DNA of 64,000 nucleotides from Hydrogenoanaerobacterium saccharovorans (GCF_003814745.1 NZ_RKRD01000001.1:1488001-1552000), one strand, 5' to 3'; shown: positions 52,114-61,893, counted from the first letter of the stretch. The notes: generated by a model not told the origin, from the letters alone. Translations and numbers: made by a program.

Positions 52114-52608
52114 ATGAAAAAACCAACGATAGACGAAGATGCACTGATTTTACAAGGTGCGGTAATAGTGGGTGATGTAACCGTAAAAAGCGGCTGTTCA
52201 GTTTGGTATAATGCAGTGCTTCGCGGTGACGTTGCCCCCATTATACTGGGAGAAGGCAGCAATGTACAGGATTGTTGTGTATTGCATGGCAACCACAACC
52301 AACCGGTAATTGTAGGCAAGGGCGTTACCGTTGGGCACGGTGCAATTCTGCACGGCTGCCATATTGGTGATAACACACTAATTGGAATGGGAGCTGTTGT
52401 ACTAAACGGCGCAAAAATCGGGCAAAATTGTATTGTAGGTGCAGGTGCATTGGTTACACAGGGTACTGAGGTGCCCGACGGCAGTTTAGTAATTGGCAGC
52501 CCTGCAAAGGTAAAACGCAGTTTAAAGCAAGATGAAATTGAGCACAATACTGCATCTGCAGAGCAGTATAAGCAGCTTATGGCAAAGTATAAACAGGATA
52601 AACTGTAA
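52114..52608 (+). CDS. Gamma-carbonic-anhydrase-like hexapeptide-repeat protein
   Basis: A 164-aa left-handed beta-helix protein with repeated [LIV]-G-x-x hexapeptides and the metal-site histidines of the family (VLHGNHNQPV and TVGHGAILHGC). It resembles YrdA/PaaY-type gamma carbonic anhydrases; many of these are metal-binding but of uncertain activity. AAGGA precedes the start. It follows the small GGANGPTAIF protein and may be in its operon. Confidence 0.85.
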   Translation: MKKPTIDEDALILQGAVIVGDVTVKSGCSVWYNAVLRGDVAPIILGEGSNVQDCCVLHGNHNQPVIVGKGVTVGHGAILHGCHIGDNTLIGMGAVVLNGAKIGQNCIVGAGALVTQGTEVPDGSLVIGSPAKVKRSLKQDEIEHNTASAEQYKQLMAKYKQDKL

Positions 52609-52615
52609 ATTGTTG

Positions 52616-52644
52616 TTGCAAAAGCATACTAACTGTGCTATATT
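52616..52644 (+). promoter_or_regulatory. Promoter of pheST
   Basis: TTGCAA (52616-52621), 17 bp, TATATT (52639-52644) with an extended TGC just before the -10. It starts the Phe T-box leader. Confidence 0.65.
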
Positions 52645-52654
52645 GAATAGTAAT

Positions 52655-52917
52655 AACGCGAAGACTGGGAAAGTAAGGTTCTTGTTATCCCTTGCAGAGA
52701 GTAGATGTCGGCGGCTGGAAGCATCTTAGGGATTGGGAAAACGAAGTTCGCCCACGAGCGGCGCTGTTGAAACTACTTAGTAGGCAGCGACGGAACTGCC
52801 CCGTTACAGGCAATCGTAAGTGTTTGCTTTGCCTATGTGTTAAGCAAAAATACGGGTGGTACCGCGGAAGTGCAAGCTTTCGTCCCTATTAACATAGGGG
52901 CGGAAGCTTTTTTTGTT
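52655..52917 (+). promoter_or_regulatory. T-box leader, phenylalanine-specific
   Basis: The start has GCGAAGACTGGGAAAGTA, typical of stem I, with AGAGAGTAGATGTCGGCGGCTGGAAGC-like apical parts after it. The likely specifier is TTC (52747-52749), a Phe codon followed by G. The T-box core GGGTGGTACCGCGG is at 52854-52867, and the terminator stem AAGCTTTCGTCCCTAT with its complement and T tract at 52874-52917. It responds to uncharged tRNA-Phe. Confidence 0.93.
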
Positions 52918-52998
52918 GTTTAAATCCGCAAACAGTAGATATGCTGTAGCTAAGCTAAAGTAATAAACGGCACATATTTGAATATGGAGGTTAGCAAA

Positions 52999-54018
52999 AT
53001 GAAAAATGCATTAGAACAAATCCGCAAAAATGCACTTGAGGCTCTGCAGGCTGCCAAAGATGAAAAATCGATGGATGAAATCAGAGTTAAATTTTTAGGT
53101 AAAAAAGGTGAACTGACTGCTATTTTAAAACAAATGGGGGGGCTTTCGGCTGAAGAACGCCCTGTGATGGGTCAACTCGCAAATGAAGTTCGCGGTTTTA
53201 TTGAGGAGCATATCGAAACCCGCACAGCGGAGTTAAAGGCTGCTGCTGTTGCTGCACGATTGAAAGCCGAAACCATTGATGTGACCATGCCCGGCAAAAA
53301 ACATACCTTAGGCAAACAACATCCGTTAAGTTTGGTTTTGGACGAAATCAAAGATATTTTTATGGGTATGGGTTTTGATGTTGCTCAAGGGCCTGAGGTG
53401 GAGTACGATTACTACAACTTTGAGGCGCTCAACATCCCGAAAGACCATCCGGCACGCGACACACAGGATACTTTTTACATCAACGAAAATATTGTACTGC
53501 GCACACAAACCTCCCCTGTACAAATTCGTACGATGGAAAACAGAAAACCACCCATTCGCATTATAGCACCCGGAAGAGTTTATCGCTCTGACGCTGTTGA
53601 TGCGACACACTCCCCGCTGTTCCACCAAATTGAGGGACTTGTGGTTGATAAAGGCGTAACTATGGCAGACCTGAAAGGTACGCTTGAAATATTCGTGAAA
53701 AAACTGTACGGTGAAAATTCGGTTGTGCGTTTCAGACCACACCACTTCCCTTTTACAGAACCTTCAGCAGAGCTTGATGTGCAGTGCTTTGCCTGCCACG
53801 GCGAGGGTTGCCGCCTTTGCAAGGGCGAGGGATGGATTGAAATTTTAGGCTGCGGTATGGTACACCCGAAGGTACTTTCTATCTGCGGAATTGACCCTGA
53901 AGAATACAGCGGTTTTGCGTTTGGCATGGGACTTGAGCGCATTGTTATGCGCCGCTTTAATATTGATGATTTGCGTTTGTTCTATGAAAACGACCTTAGA
54001 TTCTTAAATCAGTTCTGA
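52999..54018 (+). CDS. pheS: Phenylalanine--tRNA ligase alpha subunit
   Basis: A 339-aa class II synthetase subunit. The N-terminal coiled coil is about residues 1-85. Motif 2 (RIIAPGRVYRSDAVDATHSPLFHQIEG) and the motif 3 region (GFAFGMGLERIVMRRFNIDD) are intact. I start at MKNALEQ, 8 nt after GGAGG. It is the first gene after the Phe T-box and pairs with pheT 89 nt downstream. Confidence 0.96.
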   Translation: MKNALEQIRKNALEALQAAKDEKSMDEIRVKFLGKKGELTAILKQMGGLSAEERPVMGQLANEVRGFIEEHIETRTAELKAAAVAARLKAETIDVTMPGKKHTLGKQHPLSLVLDEIKDIFMGMGFDVAQGPEVEYDYYNFEALNIPKDHPARDTQDTFYINENIVLRTQTSPVQIRTMENRKPPIRIIAPGRVYRSDAVDATHSPLFHQIEGLVVDKGVTMADLKGTLEIFVKKLYGENSVVRFRPHHFPFTEPSAELDVQCFACHGEGCRLCKGEGWIEILGCGMVHPKVLSICGIDPEEYSGFAFGMGLERIVMRRFNIDDLRLFYENDLRFLNQF

Positions 54019-54107
54019 TTTGAAAATATTTTGGCAGAATCGATATATCTGCAAACAGATAACGTCTGCCTTATAAAAATCCCATAGATTTCGAAGGAGG
54101 ATTTACA

Positions 54108-56486
54108 ATGAATTTATCCATTAAATGGCTTTCTGATTATGTAAAAATAGATGCTGCTCCTCGTGCCTTTTCTGAGGCAATGACCATGTCCGGCTCAAAA
54201 GTTGAGGGATATGAGGTGGAAGGCAGCGAGATCGAAAAAGTTGTGGTAGGAAAGGTTTTATCAATTGAGCGCCACCCTGATGCAGATAAACTTGTTGTTT
54301 GTTCGATTGATGCAGGCAAAGATATACCGCTGCAAATTGTTACAGGAGCAACCAACGTAAATGTTGGAGATTTTGTACCTGTATGCCTGGACGGCGCGAA
54401 GCTGCCGGGCGGTAAAGTAATTAAAAAGGGTAAGCTGCGCGGTGTTGTAAGCGAGGGTATGCTCTGCTCGCTGAGTGAACTGGGGCTTAGCGTACATGAC
54501 TTCCCTTATGCAATTGAAGACGGTATTTTTATCTTGCAAGAGGATTGTAAAATTGGGCAGGATATTCAGACCGCCATTGGTCTGAACGATACCTGCGTGG
54601 AGTTTGAAATTACCTCAAACCGCCCTGATTGTCTGTCTGTAATAGGGCTTGCACGTGAAGCATCGGTTACTTTTGATAAACCTCTCACACTGCCGGTACC
54701 CACAGTAAAAAACGAAACAGAAAATATTAACGATTATCTTGCCGTAGAGGTACAAAGCCCTGCATTGTGCCCCCGTTATGTTGCAAAAATGGTGAAAAAT
54801 ATCAAAGTCGCACCATCTCCGAGATGGATGAGAGAGAGATTGCGCGCTTCTGGCGTACGCCCCATCAACAATATTGTGGATATCACCAACTATGTGATGC
54901 TGGAATACGGTCAGCCCATGCACGCATTTGACCATAAGCTTGTAAAAGGCGGTAAAATTGTGGTGCGCAATGCCAAAGACGGCGAGCGCATCGTTACACT
55001 GGATGGAATAGAACGTAAACTCTCGTCTGATATGCTTGTGATAGCGGATGAAAACGCGCCAACCGCAGTGGCTGGTGTTATGGGTGGTGAGTTCTCCGGC
55101 ATTATGGATGATACCAATACCATCGTATTTGAAAGTGCATGTTTCAGCGGTCCATCGGTACGTATTACCGCCAAGAAACTAGGCATGAGAACCGAGGCAT
55201 CCGGCCGTTTTGAGAAAGGGCTTGACCCCCAAACCTGTATTCCTGCTGTGATGAGAGCTTGCCAACTGATTGAACAGCTTGGTGCAGGTGAAGTCATTGG
55301 CGGAATGATTGATATAGATAATTCAGACAAGAGCCCTGTGCGTATTCCGCTAGAGCACGATTGGATTAATCGTTTTCTGGGAATTGAACTCTCGCGTGAA
55401 GAAATGATTCGCATTTTGCAAAAGCTGGAATGCATCGTGGATGAAAACGATGTAGTAATCGTACCCTCGTTCCGTGCAGATTTGCAGCACAAAGCGGATA
55501 TCGCAGAAGAAATTGCGCGCATCTACGGATACAACAAGATCCCTACTACTGCAATTCGTGGTTCGGCTCAAGCACAGCTGACAGATTTACAGAAATATGA
55601 GAAAAAAATCTCTTCTACCCTGTTGGCTCAAGGGTGCAATGAAATTATGACTTATTCGTTTATCAGCCCCAAATACTACGATAAAATCAAGTTGCCTGCT
55701 AACAGTAAATATCGCAACTCGGTAATCATCAGTAACCCTTTGGGCGAAGATACCAGTGTGATGAGAACCACTGCTATCCCCTCTATGCTGGAGGTACTGG
55801 CACGCAACTACAATAACCGCAACCTTTCAGCAAATTTGTTTGAAATAGCAACAGAGTACGTACCAACAACTGCAGATAAATTGCCTGAAGAAAACCAAAA
55901 AATCTTGATCGGTATGTACGGTGAAAATGCTGATTACTACGCTATCAAAGGAATTGTAGAAGAACTTTTTGATGCACTTGGCGGTTATGAATATGACGTA
56001 ATCCCAGAAAGTGCTAACCCCACTTTCCATCCCGGGCGCTGTGCAAAACTGATGCTAGGTGACAAACCGCTTGGTATTATCGGTGAAATTCACCCTGCCG
56101 TTTTGGATAACTACGATATTGGCGTGAAAGCTTATGTTGCAGAACTGGACGAAGCACTGCTGTTTGAAAACAAGGCTGCAGATAAGCAGTATCGCCCGTT
56201 GCCAAAGTACCCTGCCACAACCCGTGATATTGCCGTATTATGTGATGACAGCCTGCCTGTACTCAGCCTTTACAAAGCAATTAAAGGCGCAGCAGGCAAA
56301 CACCTTGACAAAGTTGAGTTGTTTGACGTTTACCGTGGTGCTCAGGTGCCGCAAGGTAAAAAGAGTGTTGCCTACAATATCACTCTGCGTTCAGCAGATA
56401 AAACGCTCACTGACGAGGAAGCTAACAGCGCAATGAAAAAGATTTTAAAAGCCTTGGGCGAATTGGGTGCAGAATTGCGGTCTTAA
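54108..56486 (+). CDS. pheT: Phenylalanine--tRNA ligase beta subunit
   Basis: A 792-aa subunit with the EMAP-like tRNA-binding domain at 40-150 (VLSIERHPDADKLVVC), the B3/B4 editing domain, the B5 domain, a catalytic-like core and the C-terminal FDX-ACB anticodon-binding domain (from about 700, YPATTRDIAVL). The editing domain removes mischarged tyrosine. GAAGGAGG lies upstream. Confidence 0.96.
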   Translation: MNLSIKWLSDYVKIDAAPRAFSEAMTMSGSKVEGYEVEGSEIEKVVVGKVLSIERHPDADKLVVCSIDAGKDIPLQIVTGATNVNVGDFVPVCLDGAKLPGGKVIKKGKLRGVVSEGMLCSLSELGLSVHDFPYAIEDGIFILQEDCKIGQDIQTAIGLNDTCVEFEITSNRPDCLSVIGLAREASVTFDKPLTLPVPTVKNETENINDYLAVEVQSPALCPRYVAKMVKNIKVAPSPRWMRERLRASGVRPINNIVDITNYVMLEYGQPMHAFDHKLVKGGKIVVRNAKDGERIVTLDGIERKLSSDMLVIADENAPTAVAGVMGGEFSGIMDDTNTIVFESACFSGPSVRITAKKLGMRTEASGRFEKGLDPQTCIPAVMRACQLIEQLGAGEVIGGMIDIDNSDKSPVRIPLEHDWINRFLGIELSREEMIRILQKLECIVDENDVVIVPSFRADLQHKADIAEEIARIYGYNKIPTTAIRGSAQAQLTDLQKYEKKISSTLLAQGCNEIMTYSFISPKYYDKIKLPANSKYRNSVIISNPLGEDTSVMRTTAIPSMLEVLARNYNNRNLSANLFEIATEYVPTTADKLPEENQKILIGMYGENADYYAIKGIVEELFDALGGYEYDVIPESANPTFHPGRCAKLMLGDKPLGIIGEIHPAVLDNYDIGVKAYVAELDEALLFENKAADKQYRPLPKYPATTRDIAVLCDDSLPVLSLYKAIKGAAGKHLDKVELFDVYRGAQVPQGKKSVAYNITLRSADKTLTDEEANSAMKKILKALGELGAELRS

Positions 56487-56591
56487 TGCTTACATCTTAA
56501 TTTTCTATTAAGGTTGTCATTTTCATCTTGATAATTTCTGCTTTTTAGTGTATTCTAATAGTAAAGGTTATAGGCATTGGAGGTTTGAAAC

Positions 56592-56837
56592 ATGCATGAG
56601 CCTACGATATCGTTTTCCATTCATGAAGATAAAGAAAATGAAATGAAGCAGACCCTAACAACAGTATATGATGCTCTGCGTGAGAAGGGCTACAATCCCA
56701 TCAATCAGATTGTGGGCTACATCCTTTCTGAGGACCCCACCTACATTACAACGCATAATAATGCACGCAGCTTAATTCGGCGTATAGACCGCGACGAACT
56801 ATTGCAGGCACTGGTTAAAGCGTATTTAAACGATTAA
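56592..56837 (+). CDS. ireB: IreB/UPF0297 regulatory phosphoprotein
   Basis: An 81-aa protein matching the UPF0297 (DUF965, IreB) family: YDALREKGYNPINQIVGYIL followed by SEDPTYIT and NARSLIRRIDRDELL. In Enterococcus IreB is phosphorylated by the IreK Ser/Thr kinase and affects cephalosporin resistance. It is usually found near a ruvX-like gene, which is not here. A TTGGAGG site precedes it. Confidence 0.93.
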   Translation: MHEPTISFSIHEDKENEMKQTLTTVYDALREKGYNPINQIVGYILSEDPTYITTHNNARSLIRRIDRDELLQALVKAYLND

Positions 56838-56840
56838 TTT

Positions 56841-56878
56841 AAAAGTCCCTTCTGCTTTCTCTGCAGAAGGGACTTTAT
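56841..56878 (+). terminator. Terminator after ireB
   Basis: AAAGTCCCTTCTGC and GCAGAAGGGACTTT around a short loop, directly after the ireB stop. Confidence 0.85.
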
Positions 56879-57027
56879 GCATATTCATTGTATATTTACA
56901 TTTGTCACTGTGTTATCTCGTTTACAATTGTGCATAATTATGGTATAATAATCTGATACAACAGCTAGATATAGTATTTGCTGTTATTTGTTAATTAAAA
57001 TACATTAAGATACAGGAGGACGATGAG

Positions 57028-57342
57028 ATGAGCGAAGCTGTAAAAGACGAAAAGTTTTTAACCTATAAGGGTAAACCTCTTGTTCGTTCGGGCAATACCA
57101 TTTATTACGGCAACATGAAAGATAAGTTTGTGGTGCTGATGCAAATTTTGGATAGCAAAAAAGATGACGTTTTGGGTATTGAAATGTCAAAAAAAGTAAC
57201 AATCCAGTTGCTTTCTACCGATTTAGATTTACGTATTAAAGACAGAATTATCAAGAAAAGTGAAAAAGAAGGGCTTTACAAGGCATTGGATTTAGCAAGT
57301 GTTTGGCTGGATCGCGCATTAAAAGATGCTGCCAAATCGTAA
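57028..57342 (+). CDS. Conserved-looking small protein of unknown function
   Basis: A 104-aa soluble protein, rich in lysine, that begins MSEAVKDEKFLTYKGKPLVRSG. It reads as a short beta-rich part (IYYGNMKDKFVVLMQILD, VTIQLLSTD) and a C-terminal helix (KALDLASVWLDRALKDA). It has no signal peptide or membrane segment. AGGAGG lies 8 nt upstream, and a convergent terminator follows. I do not recognise a family. Good ribosome site and coding character argue it is real. Confidence 0.75.
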   Translation: MSEAVKDEKFLTYKGKPLVRSGNTIYYGNMKDKFVVLMQILDSKKDDVLGIEMSKKVTIQLLSTDLDLRIKDRIIKKSEKEGLYKALDLASVWLDRALKDAAKS

Positions 57343-57372
57343 AGTGATTAATAAGCATCAGTTTTAGGATTT

Positions 57373-57402
57373 AAAAAGGCACCGTAAATCGGTGCCTTTT
57401 TT
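57373..57402. terminator. Bidirectional terminator between the small gene and mutS2
   Basis: AAAAAGGCACCG and CGGTGCCTTTTTT with a 5-nt loop between convergent genes. Confidence 0.9.
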
Positions 57403-57407
57403 GTTGG

Positions 57408-59804
57408 TTATTTTAATTCTGCAATGGTTACGCCCGACTCTCCTTCGCCATAAACGCCCAAACGAAACGTACGAATATTTTTGTGCCGACGCAAATGTTC
57501 TTGAACCGCGGCTCGTAAAGTACCTGTGCCTTTACCATGAATGATGGTAATTACACCTAAGCCTGCAAGAACGGCGTTATCGATGTAACGGTCAAGTTCG
57601 ATGAGTGCTTCTTCCACCATCATACCACGCAGGTCGATTTCTGTTTTTCCGGAACGTTCCGCACGGCTGGTAATATTTTTGCCCACGCTCCCCTTTTTGT
57701 TGTTTAGCGTAACTTTATTTTTTCTCTCATCCAGCCTTAATTTACTTTGTGCAACTTTAATTTTCATAATACCAACCTGTACCATAACGTTGCCGGAATT
57801 ATCGGCAGGAGACAATACGGTGCCGTCTTTACCGATATCCACAATCGATACGACATCACCTTTTACAAGTTTGCGGGGCAATACATAATTATCGTTTTGT
57901 TCCTGCTGTTTAACAGGGTCGGCAAGCTCATAAAGCTTGTTCACACCAGATTTCATTTGTGCACGTGCTAAGCTGGGCATATTTTTGTAATTCTCGGTAT
58001 CTTTTTGCTTTTTAATTTCCTCTAATTCATCAAGAATGCGCTGAGACTCTACTTTCACCTTGTCAATGAGCCGTTTCGCCTCGGTTTTAGCCCGTTCTAT
58101 CTCTCGTTCTTTTTCTTGTTCTAGGCGTGCTTTGTATGTTGCTACCTCATGCTTTAAACGTTCTGTTTCTTCACGAACCTGCTGTGCGCCGGATTTTTCT
58201 TTTTCCAGCCCCAGTCTGGTTTCTTCAAGTTGAGATACTACATCTTCAAAGCGGGCATTTTCGTTTGATACACGTTCTTTCGCACATTCAATGATATTAT
58301 GTTCAATGCCTAAACGTTCGGAGATAGCAAACGCATTGGAGCGCCCCGGTACACCGATAGACAATTTATAAGTAGGGCTTAGTGACTCAACATCAAATTC
58401 GCAGGATGCGTTTTCTACTCCTTTGGTTTCTAGTGCGAATACTTTTATTTCTGCATAATGCGTTGTGGCAGCAATTTTTGCACCTTTTTCGCGCAACGCT
58501 TCGATGATTGCTATTGCAAGTGCAGCCCCTTCAATCGGATCAGTACCAGCCCCAAGCTCATCAAGCAGCACAAGGGTTTTCCAGTCTGTTTGATCTAAAA
58601 TGGATACAATATTCGTCATATGTGCTGAGAAAGTAGAGAGGCTTTGCTCTATACTTTGTTCGTCACCTATATCGGCAAGTACACGGTCAAAAACCGAAAC
58701 AGTACTTGCATCTGCAACCGGCAGCATAAGACCGCACATCGCCATAAGGGTAAACAAACCAAGTGTTTTCAGCGAAACAGTTTTACCGCCGGTGTTTGGA
58801 CCGGTTATAACTAATGTATCAAACGAACCACCCAAATAAATATCAGTTGGTACAACCTTGTTTTCGTCAATCATTGGATGGCGAGCTTTACGCAAATCAA
58901 TGATACCGTCATCTGTGATAGTGGGTATAGTGGCCTTCATTTTTCTGCCAAGGCGAGCCTTGGCGAACAGCAAATCAAGTTCAATTACGGTATCATAATC
59001 AGCACAAATGGTATCGGCATGGCAGCCAACCTCTTCCGACATCGGTGCAATAATGCGTTCAATTTCTTGCTGCTCTTTATTTTGCAGCACACGAATCTCG
59101 TTGTTCGCTTCTACTACTGCAATCGGCTCTACAAATAGCGTAGCGCCGCTGGATGATGTGTCGTGCACCATACCTTTGATTTCTCCACGATATTCCTGTT
59201 TAACAGGCACAACAAACCGTCCGTCACGCATCGTAATGATAGAATCCTGCAAATACTTTTGGTAAGACACAGACTTTACCATTTTATCAAGCTGTGCACG
59301 AATCTTTAGTTCGGTGTTGCGTATGTTACGGCGGATATGAAACAACTCGGGGCTTGCGGAGTCAGCAAGCTCATCCTCCGACAAAATGTTCTCATTAATC
59401 ATATTTTCAAGAGTTTTATTTGGGGATAAACTCTCAAATAAAGAGTCAAGTGCTGTTTCCGTATCATCACAATCTTTGCGATATGTGCTGAGGTTTCGGA
59501 TAGTACGCAAGACATTGGATATATCCATAAGCTCTCGCAGGTTGAGCATTGCCCCTACTTGAGCTCGCTTGAGCATTCCTTTAACATTTCTGATGTTTAG
59601 TATAGTAGGCATACCAAATCGTACCGAGAGCAGATGAGCGTCCTGCGTAAAGTTCATTTGCTTTACACTTTTAGAATAATTGGTTTGAGGGCTGATATTC
59701 AGTGCTAACGCTCGGCTATCTTCACAACTGCAGCAATCTGCAAGTTGCATTAAAATTTTATCCAGCTCAAGTGCACGATAGTGTTTTTTTTCGTTGTGTT
59801 CCAT
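57408..59804 (-). CDS. mutS2: Endonuclease MutS2
   Basis: A 798-aa MutS2. A MutS core lies at about 1-310, then the ATPase with Walker A (VITGPNTGGKTVSLKTLG) and Walker B (LVLLDELGAGTDP). A long charged coiled coil follows (about 510-630), then a KOW-like strand region and the C-terminal Smr nuclease domain (IDLRGMMVEEA, IIHGKGTGTLR). It acts in recombination control and in rescuing collided ribosomes. I start at MEHNEKK, after AGGA, 8 codons inside the longest reading. Confidence 0.94.
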   Translation of the reverse strand: MEHNEKKHYRALELDKILMQLADCCSCEDSRALALNISPQTNYSKSVKQMNFTQDAHLLSVRFGMPTILNIRNVKGMLKRAQVGAMLNLRELMDISNVLRTIRNLSTYRKDCDDTETALDSLFESLSPNKTLENMINENILSEDELADSASPELFHIRRNIRNTELKIRAQLDKMVKSVSYQKYLQDSIITMRDGRFVVPVKQEYRGEIKGMVHDTSSSGATLFVEPIAVVEANNEIRVLQNKEQQEIERIIAPMSEEVGCHADTICADYDTVIELDLLFAKARLGRKMKATIPTITDDGIIDLRKARHPMIDENKVVPTDIYLGGSFDTLVITGPNTGGKTVSLKTLGLFTLMAMCGLMLPVADASTVSVFDRVLADIGDEQSIEQSLSTFSAHMTNIVSILDQTDWKTLVLLDELGAGTDPIEGAALAIAIIEALREKGAKIAATTHYAEIKVFALETKGVENASCEFDVESLSPTYKLSIGVPGRSNAFAISERLGIEHNIIECAKERVSNENARFEDVVSQLEETRLGLEKEKSGAQQVREETERLKHEVATYKARLEQEKEREIERAKTEAKRLIDKVKVESQRILDELEEIKKQKDTENYKNMPSLARAQMKSGVNKLYELADPVKQQEQNDNYVLPRKLVKGDVVSIVDIGKDGTVLSPADNSGNVMVQVGIMKIKVAQSKLRLDERKNKVTLNNKKGSVGKNITSRAERSGKTEIDLRGMMVEEALIELDRYIDNAVLAGLGVITIIHGKGTGTLRAAVQEHLRRHKNIRTFRLGVYGEGESGVTIAELK

Positions 59805-59894
59805 GTGAATCCTCACTTTCGCAGGCAAAGCCTATCGTGAGCAAAAAAGCTATACTTTGCTTATTTAATGCGCTTTTCTGCTCGTAGAATAAAC

Positions 59895-60647
59895 TCATAA
59901 CAGACTTTTGTAAAAGTCTAAAGTTATATAATTTTTTTCCGTCTGATAAATCAGATATTTTTCAATCACATCTCCCAAATACTGTAAGCCCTCGGTTGAT
60001 AATTCAAAAGCAAACAAACGCTCAAAAGGGCTGTAAATGATATGGCGCATTGCTGCCAACACCCCTTTTGGCAAGTTTAAAGCCTTTACAGGTTGTTTTG
60101 CAGCTTTTGACATACAATCACCACAAAGAAGCTCGCCGCTGTCAAACAAAAAGCTCATCCTATCGCTTTCATAGCAGGCGCAATCTCGGCAAGCAACAAG
60201 GTTTGGCATATAACCAGCCATTGTAAGCGCCCTCAATTCAAACACCGGTTTTAAAAACATACCAGTACGTTTGCCTTTTTCAAGAAGATGCAGCGTGTTC
60301 AGCAGCAGGCGTAAAAAATCATTTGCTCCTTCACTATGGGGAGCGATTGTTGCCGAAAGTTCGGCAAAATATGTAGCAAGGGACAGCTTTTCAATGTCCT
60401 TACGTAAACCAAAGAACATATTTAAGCTGTCCGCATAATCGACCGTATATCGGTCTTTATTCTTAAATAAAACAAAAGATGAGTAACAAAGCAGCTCTGT
60501 GGTTGGTGCCAGCTTATTTTTTAAACGATTGGCACTCTTGGCATATGCATAAATCACACCATAATCTTTGGAGAGCAGGGTAAGCAAACGGTCTTCTTCA
60601 TCAATATCCCGTGAACCGATTACCACCGCCTGTGTATTCATCTGCAT
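59895..60647 (-). CDS. recO: DNA repair protein RecO
   Basis: A 250-aa RecO. The N-terminal OB fold starts QAVVIGSRDIDEEDRLLTLL, and a zinc site of four cysteines lies in CRDCACYESD and LLCGDCMSK. It loads RecA with RecR in recombinational repair. I start at MQMNTQA, 7 nt after GAGGAG. The start lies inside the end of the upstream yqzL-like gene (overlap about 47 nt), as in the conserved era-yqzL-recO order. Confidence 0.92.
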   Translation of the reverse strand: MQMNTQAVVIGSRDIDEEDRLLTLLSKDYGVIYAYAKSANRLKNKLAPTTELLCYSSFVLFKNKDRYTVDYADSLNMFFGLRKDIEKLSLATYFAELSATIAPHSEGANDFLRLLLNTLHLLEKGKRTGMFLKPVFELRALTMAGYMPNLVACRDCACYESDRMSFLFDSGELLCGDCMSKAAKQPVKALNLPKGVLAAMRHIIYSPFERLFAFELSTEGLQYLGDVIEKYLIYQTEKNYITLDFYKSLL

Positions 60648-60771
60648 CAGGATACTCCTCACCTTCGATGTAGTCATCAGAAAACGCGTCGATGGCTTGA
60701 CGATAGCGCAGATAGTCGCTGACCTTGCCTGTACGCAAAAACTGTTCCCAAGCGTTCATCATTTGATCCAT
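60601..60771 (-). CDS. yqzL: YqzL-like small protein
   Basis: A 56-aa ORF beginning MDQMMNAWEQFLRTGKVSDY and running to NRFTGY. The W-x-x-F-x-x-TG-x4-YL pattern fits the YqzL family, tiny proteins placed between era and recO in Firmicutes. GGGAGGA lies 5 nt before the ATG, a near-ideal site. The gene overlaps the recO start in another frame. The acidic tail is longer than in Bacillus. Function unknown. Confidence 0.75.
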   Translation of the reverse strand: MDQMMNAWEQFLRTGKVSDYLRYRQAIDAFSDDYIEGEEYPDADEYTGGGNRFTGY

Positions 60772-60970
60772 GGTATTCCTCCCGCATGTTTACTTGCTAA
60801 CATTGTTACCACCAAAGCAAAACTTATGAACGGGAAAGCACACCATAAATTCCAATAATTTAGACTTGACAAATAGAAATTGTTGTTTCTTTATACTTTG
60901 CAGTTATTCTAATTAAGAAGAATTGCATAAATACAATCGGAAAGAAAATAGTAATTACAAACATACGGTA

Positions 60971-61873
60971 CTACTTATAACCAAAGTTTTTTATAAGCCC
61001 CTCTTTATTGCGCCAATCTTCGCGCACTTTTACCCAAATGCGAAGATTTATTTTAATACCAAGGAATTTTTCTGCCTCGATGCGAGCCTGTGTTCCGATT
61101 TTTTTAAGCATCGCGCCGCCTTTGCCAATAAGCATGCCTTTATGGCTGTCTCGTTCGCAATAAATAGTTGCATCAATATCGGCAATCTCCTCGCCATCAG
61201 CATTGGTACGTTCTTTCATGTTCTCAATACCCACAGCTACTCCGTGGGGTATCTCATCCTGCATATTGTTAAGCACTTTCTCACGGATAATCTCGGATAC
61301 AATTACACGTTCGGGTTGGTCTGTCATTTCGTCATCATCAAAAAAATGCGGCCCTTCGGGCACATAGCTCTGAATTTTGTCAAGCAAGATCTGTACACCT
61401 TCGCCTGTGCGTGCCGAAACCGGAATAATTGCCTCAAACTCAAATTCTTTTGAAAAGACTGAGATTTTTTCCATCATTAATTCTTTTTGTGACAGTGTAT
61501 CGATTTTGTTCACAGCAAGAATAACGGGCATTTTTGCAGCTTTTAAACTGTGCAGCAGGTCAAATTCCGATTTTGTAATTTCCCCTATTGGCTCTGTAAC
61601 CAATACGCCGATATCAACATCGGAAACGGACTCGTTAACTTGTTTAACCATATACTCAGAAAGCTTGGTGCGCGGCTTATGCAGACCGGGGGTATCGATG
61701 AATACCATCTGTGTTTCATTTTTTGTGAGTATCCCAATAATTTTATTACGGGTTGTTTGAGGTTTGGGCGAAACAATTGCCACCTTTTCTCCAACAAACT
61801 TGTTCATAAGGCTTGATTTCCCCACGTTGGGTCTACCTACAATTGCAACAAACCCCGAATAGGTTTTTTCCAT
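60971..61873 (-). CDS. era: GTPase Era
   Basis: A 300-aa GTPase with G1 GRPNVGKSSL, G3 DTPG, G4 NKID and the C-terminal KH RNA-binding domain (about 200-285, including HKGMLIGKGGAMLKKIG). It assists 30S assembly and 16S rRNA maturation. It belongs to the phoH-ybeY-dgkA-era-yqzL-recO run. A plus-strand TTGACA-N18-TTTATA lies downstream at 60866-60895, with no gene behind it. Confidence 0.96.
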   Translation of the reverse strand: MEKTYSGFVAIVGRPNVGKSSLMNKFVGEKVAIVSPKPQTTRNKIIGILTKNETQMVFIDTPGLHKPRTKLSEYMVKQVNESVSDVDIGVLVTEPIGEITKSEFDLLHSLKAAKMPVILAVNKIDTLSQKELMMEKISVFSKEFEFEAIIPVSARTGEGVQILLDKIQSYVPEGPHFFDDDEMTDQPERVIVSEIIREKVLNNMQDEIPHGVAVGIENMKERTNADGEEIADIDATIYCERDSHKGMLIGKGGAMLKKIGTQARIEAEKFLGIKINLRIWVKVREDWRNKEGLIKNFGYK

Positions 61874-61893
61874 ACATTACTCCGTTTCTTGAA

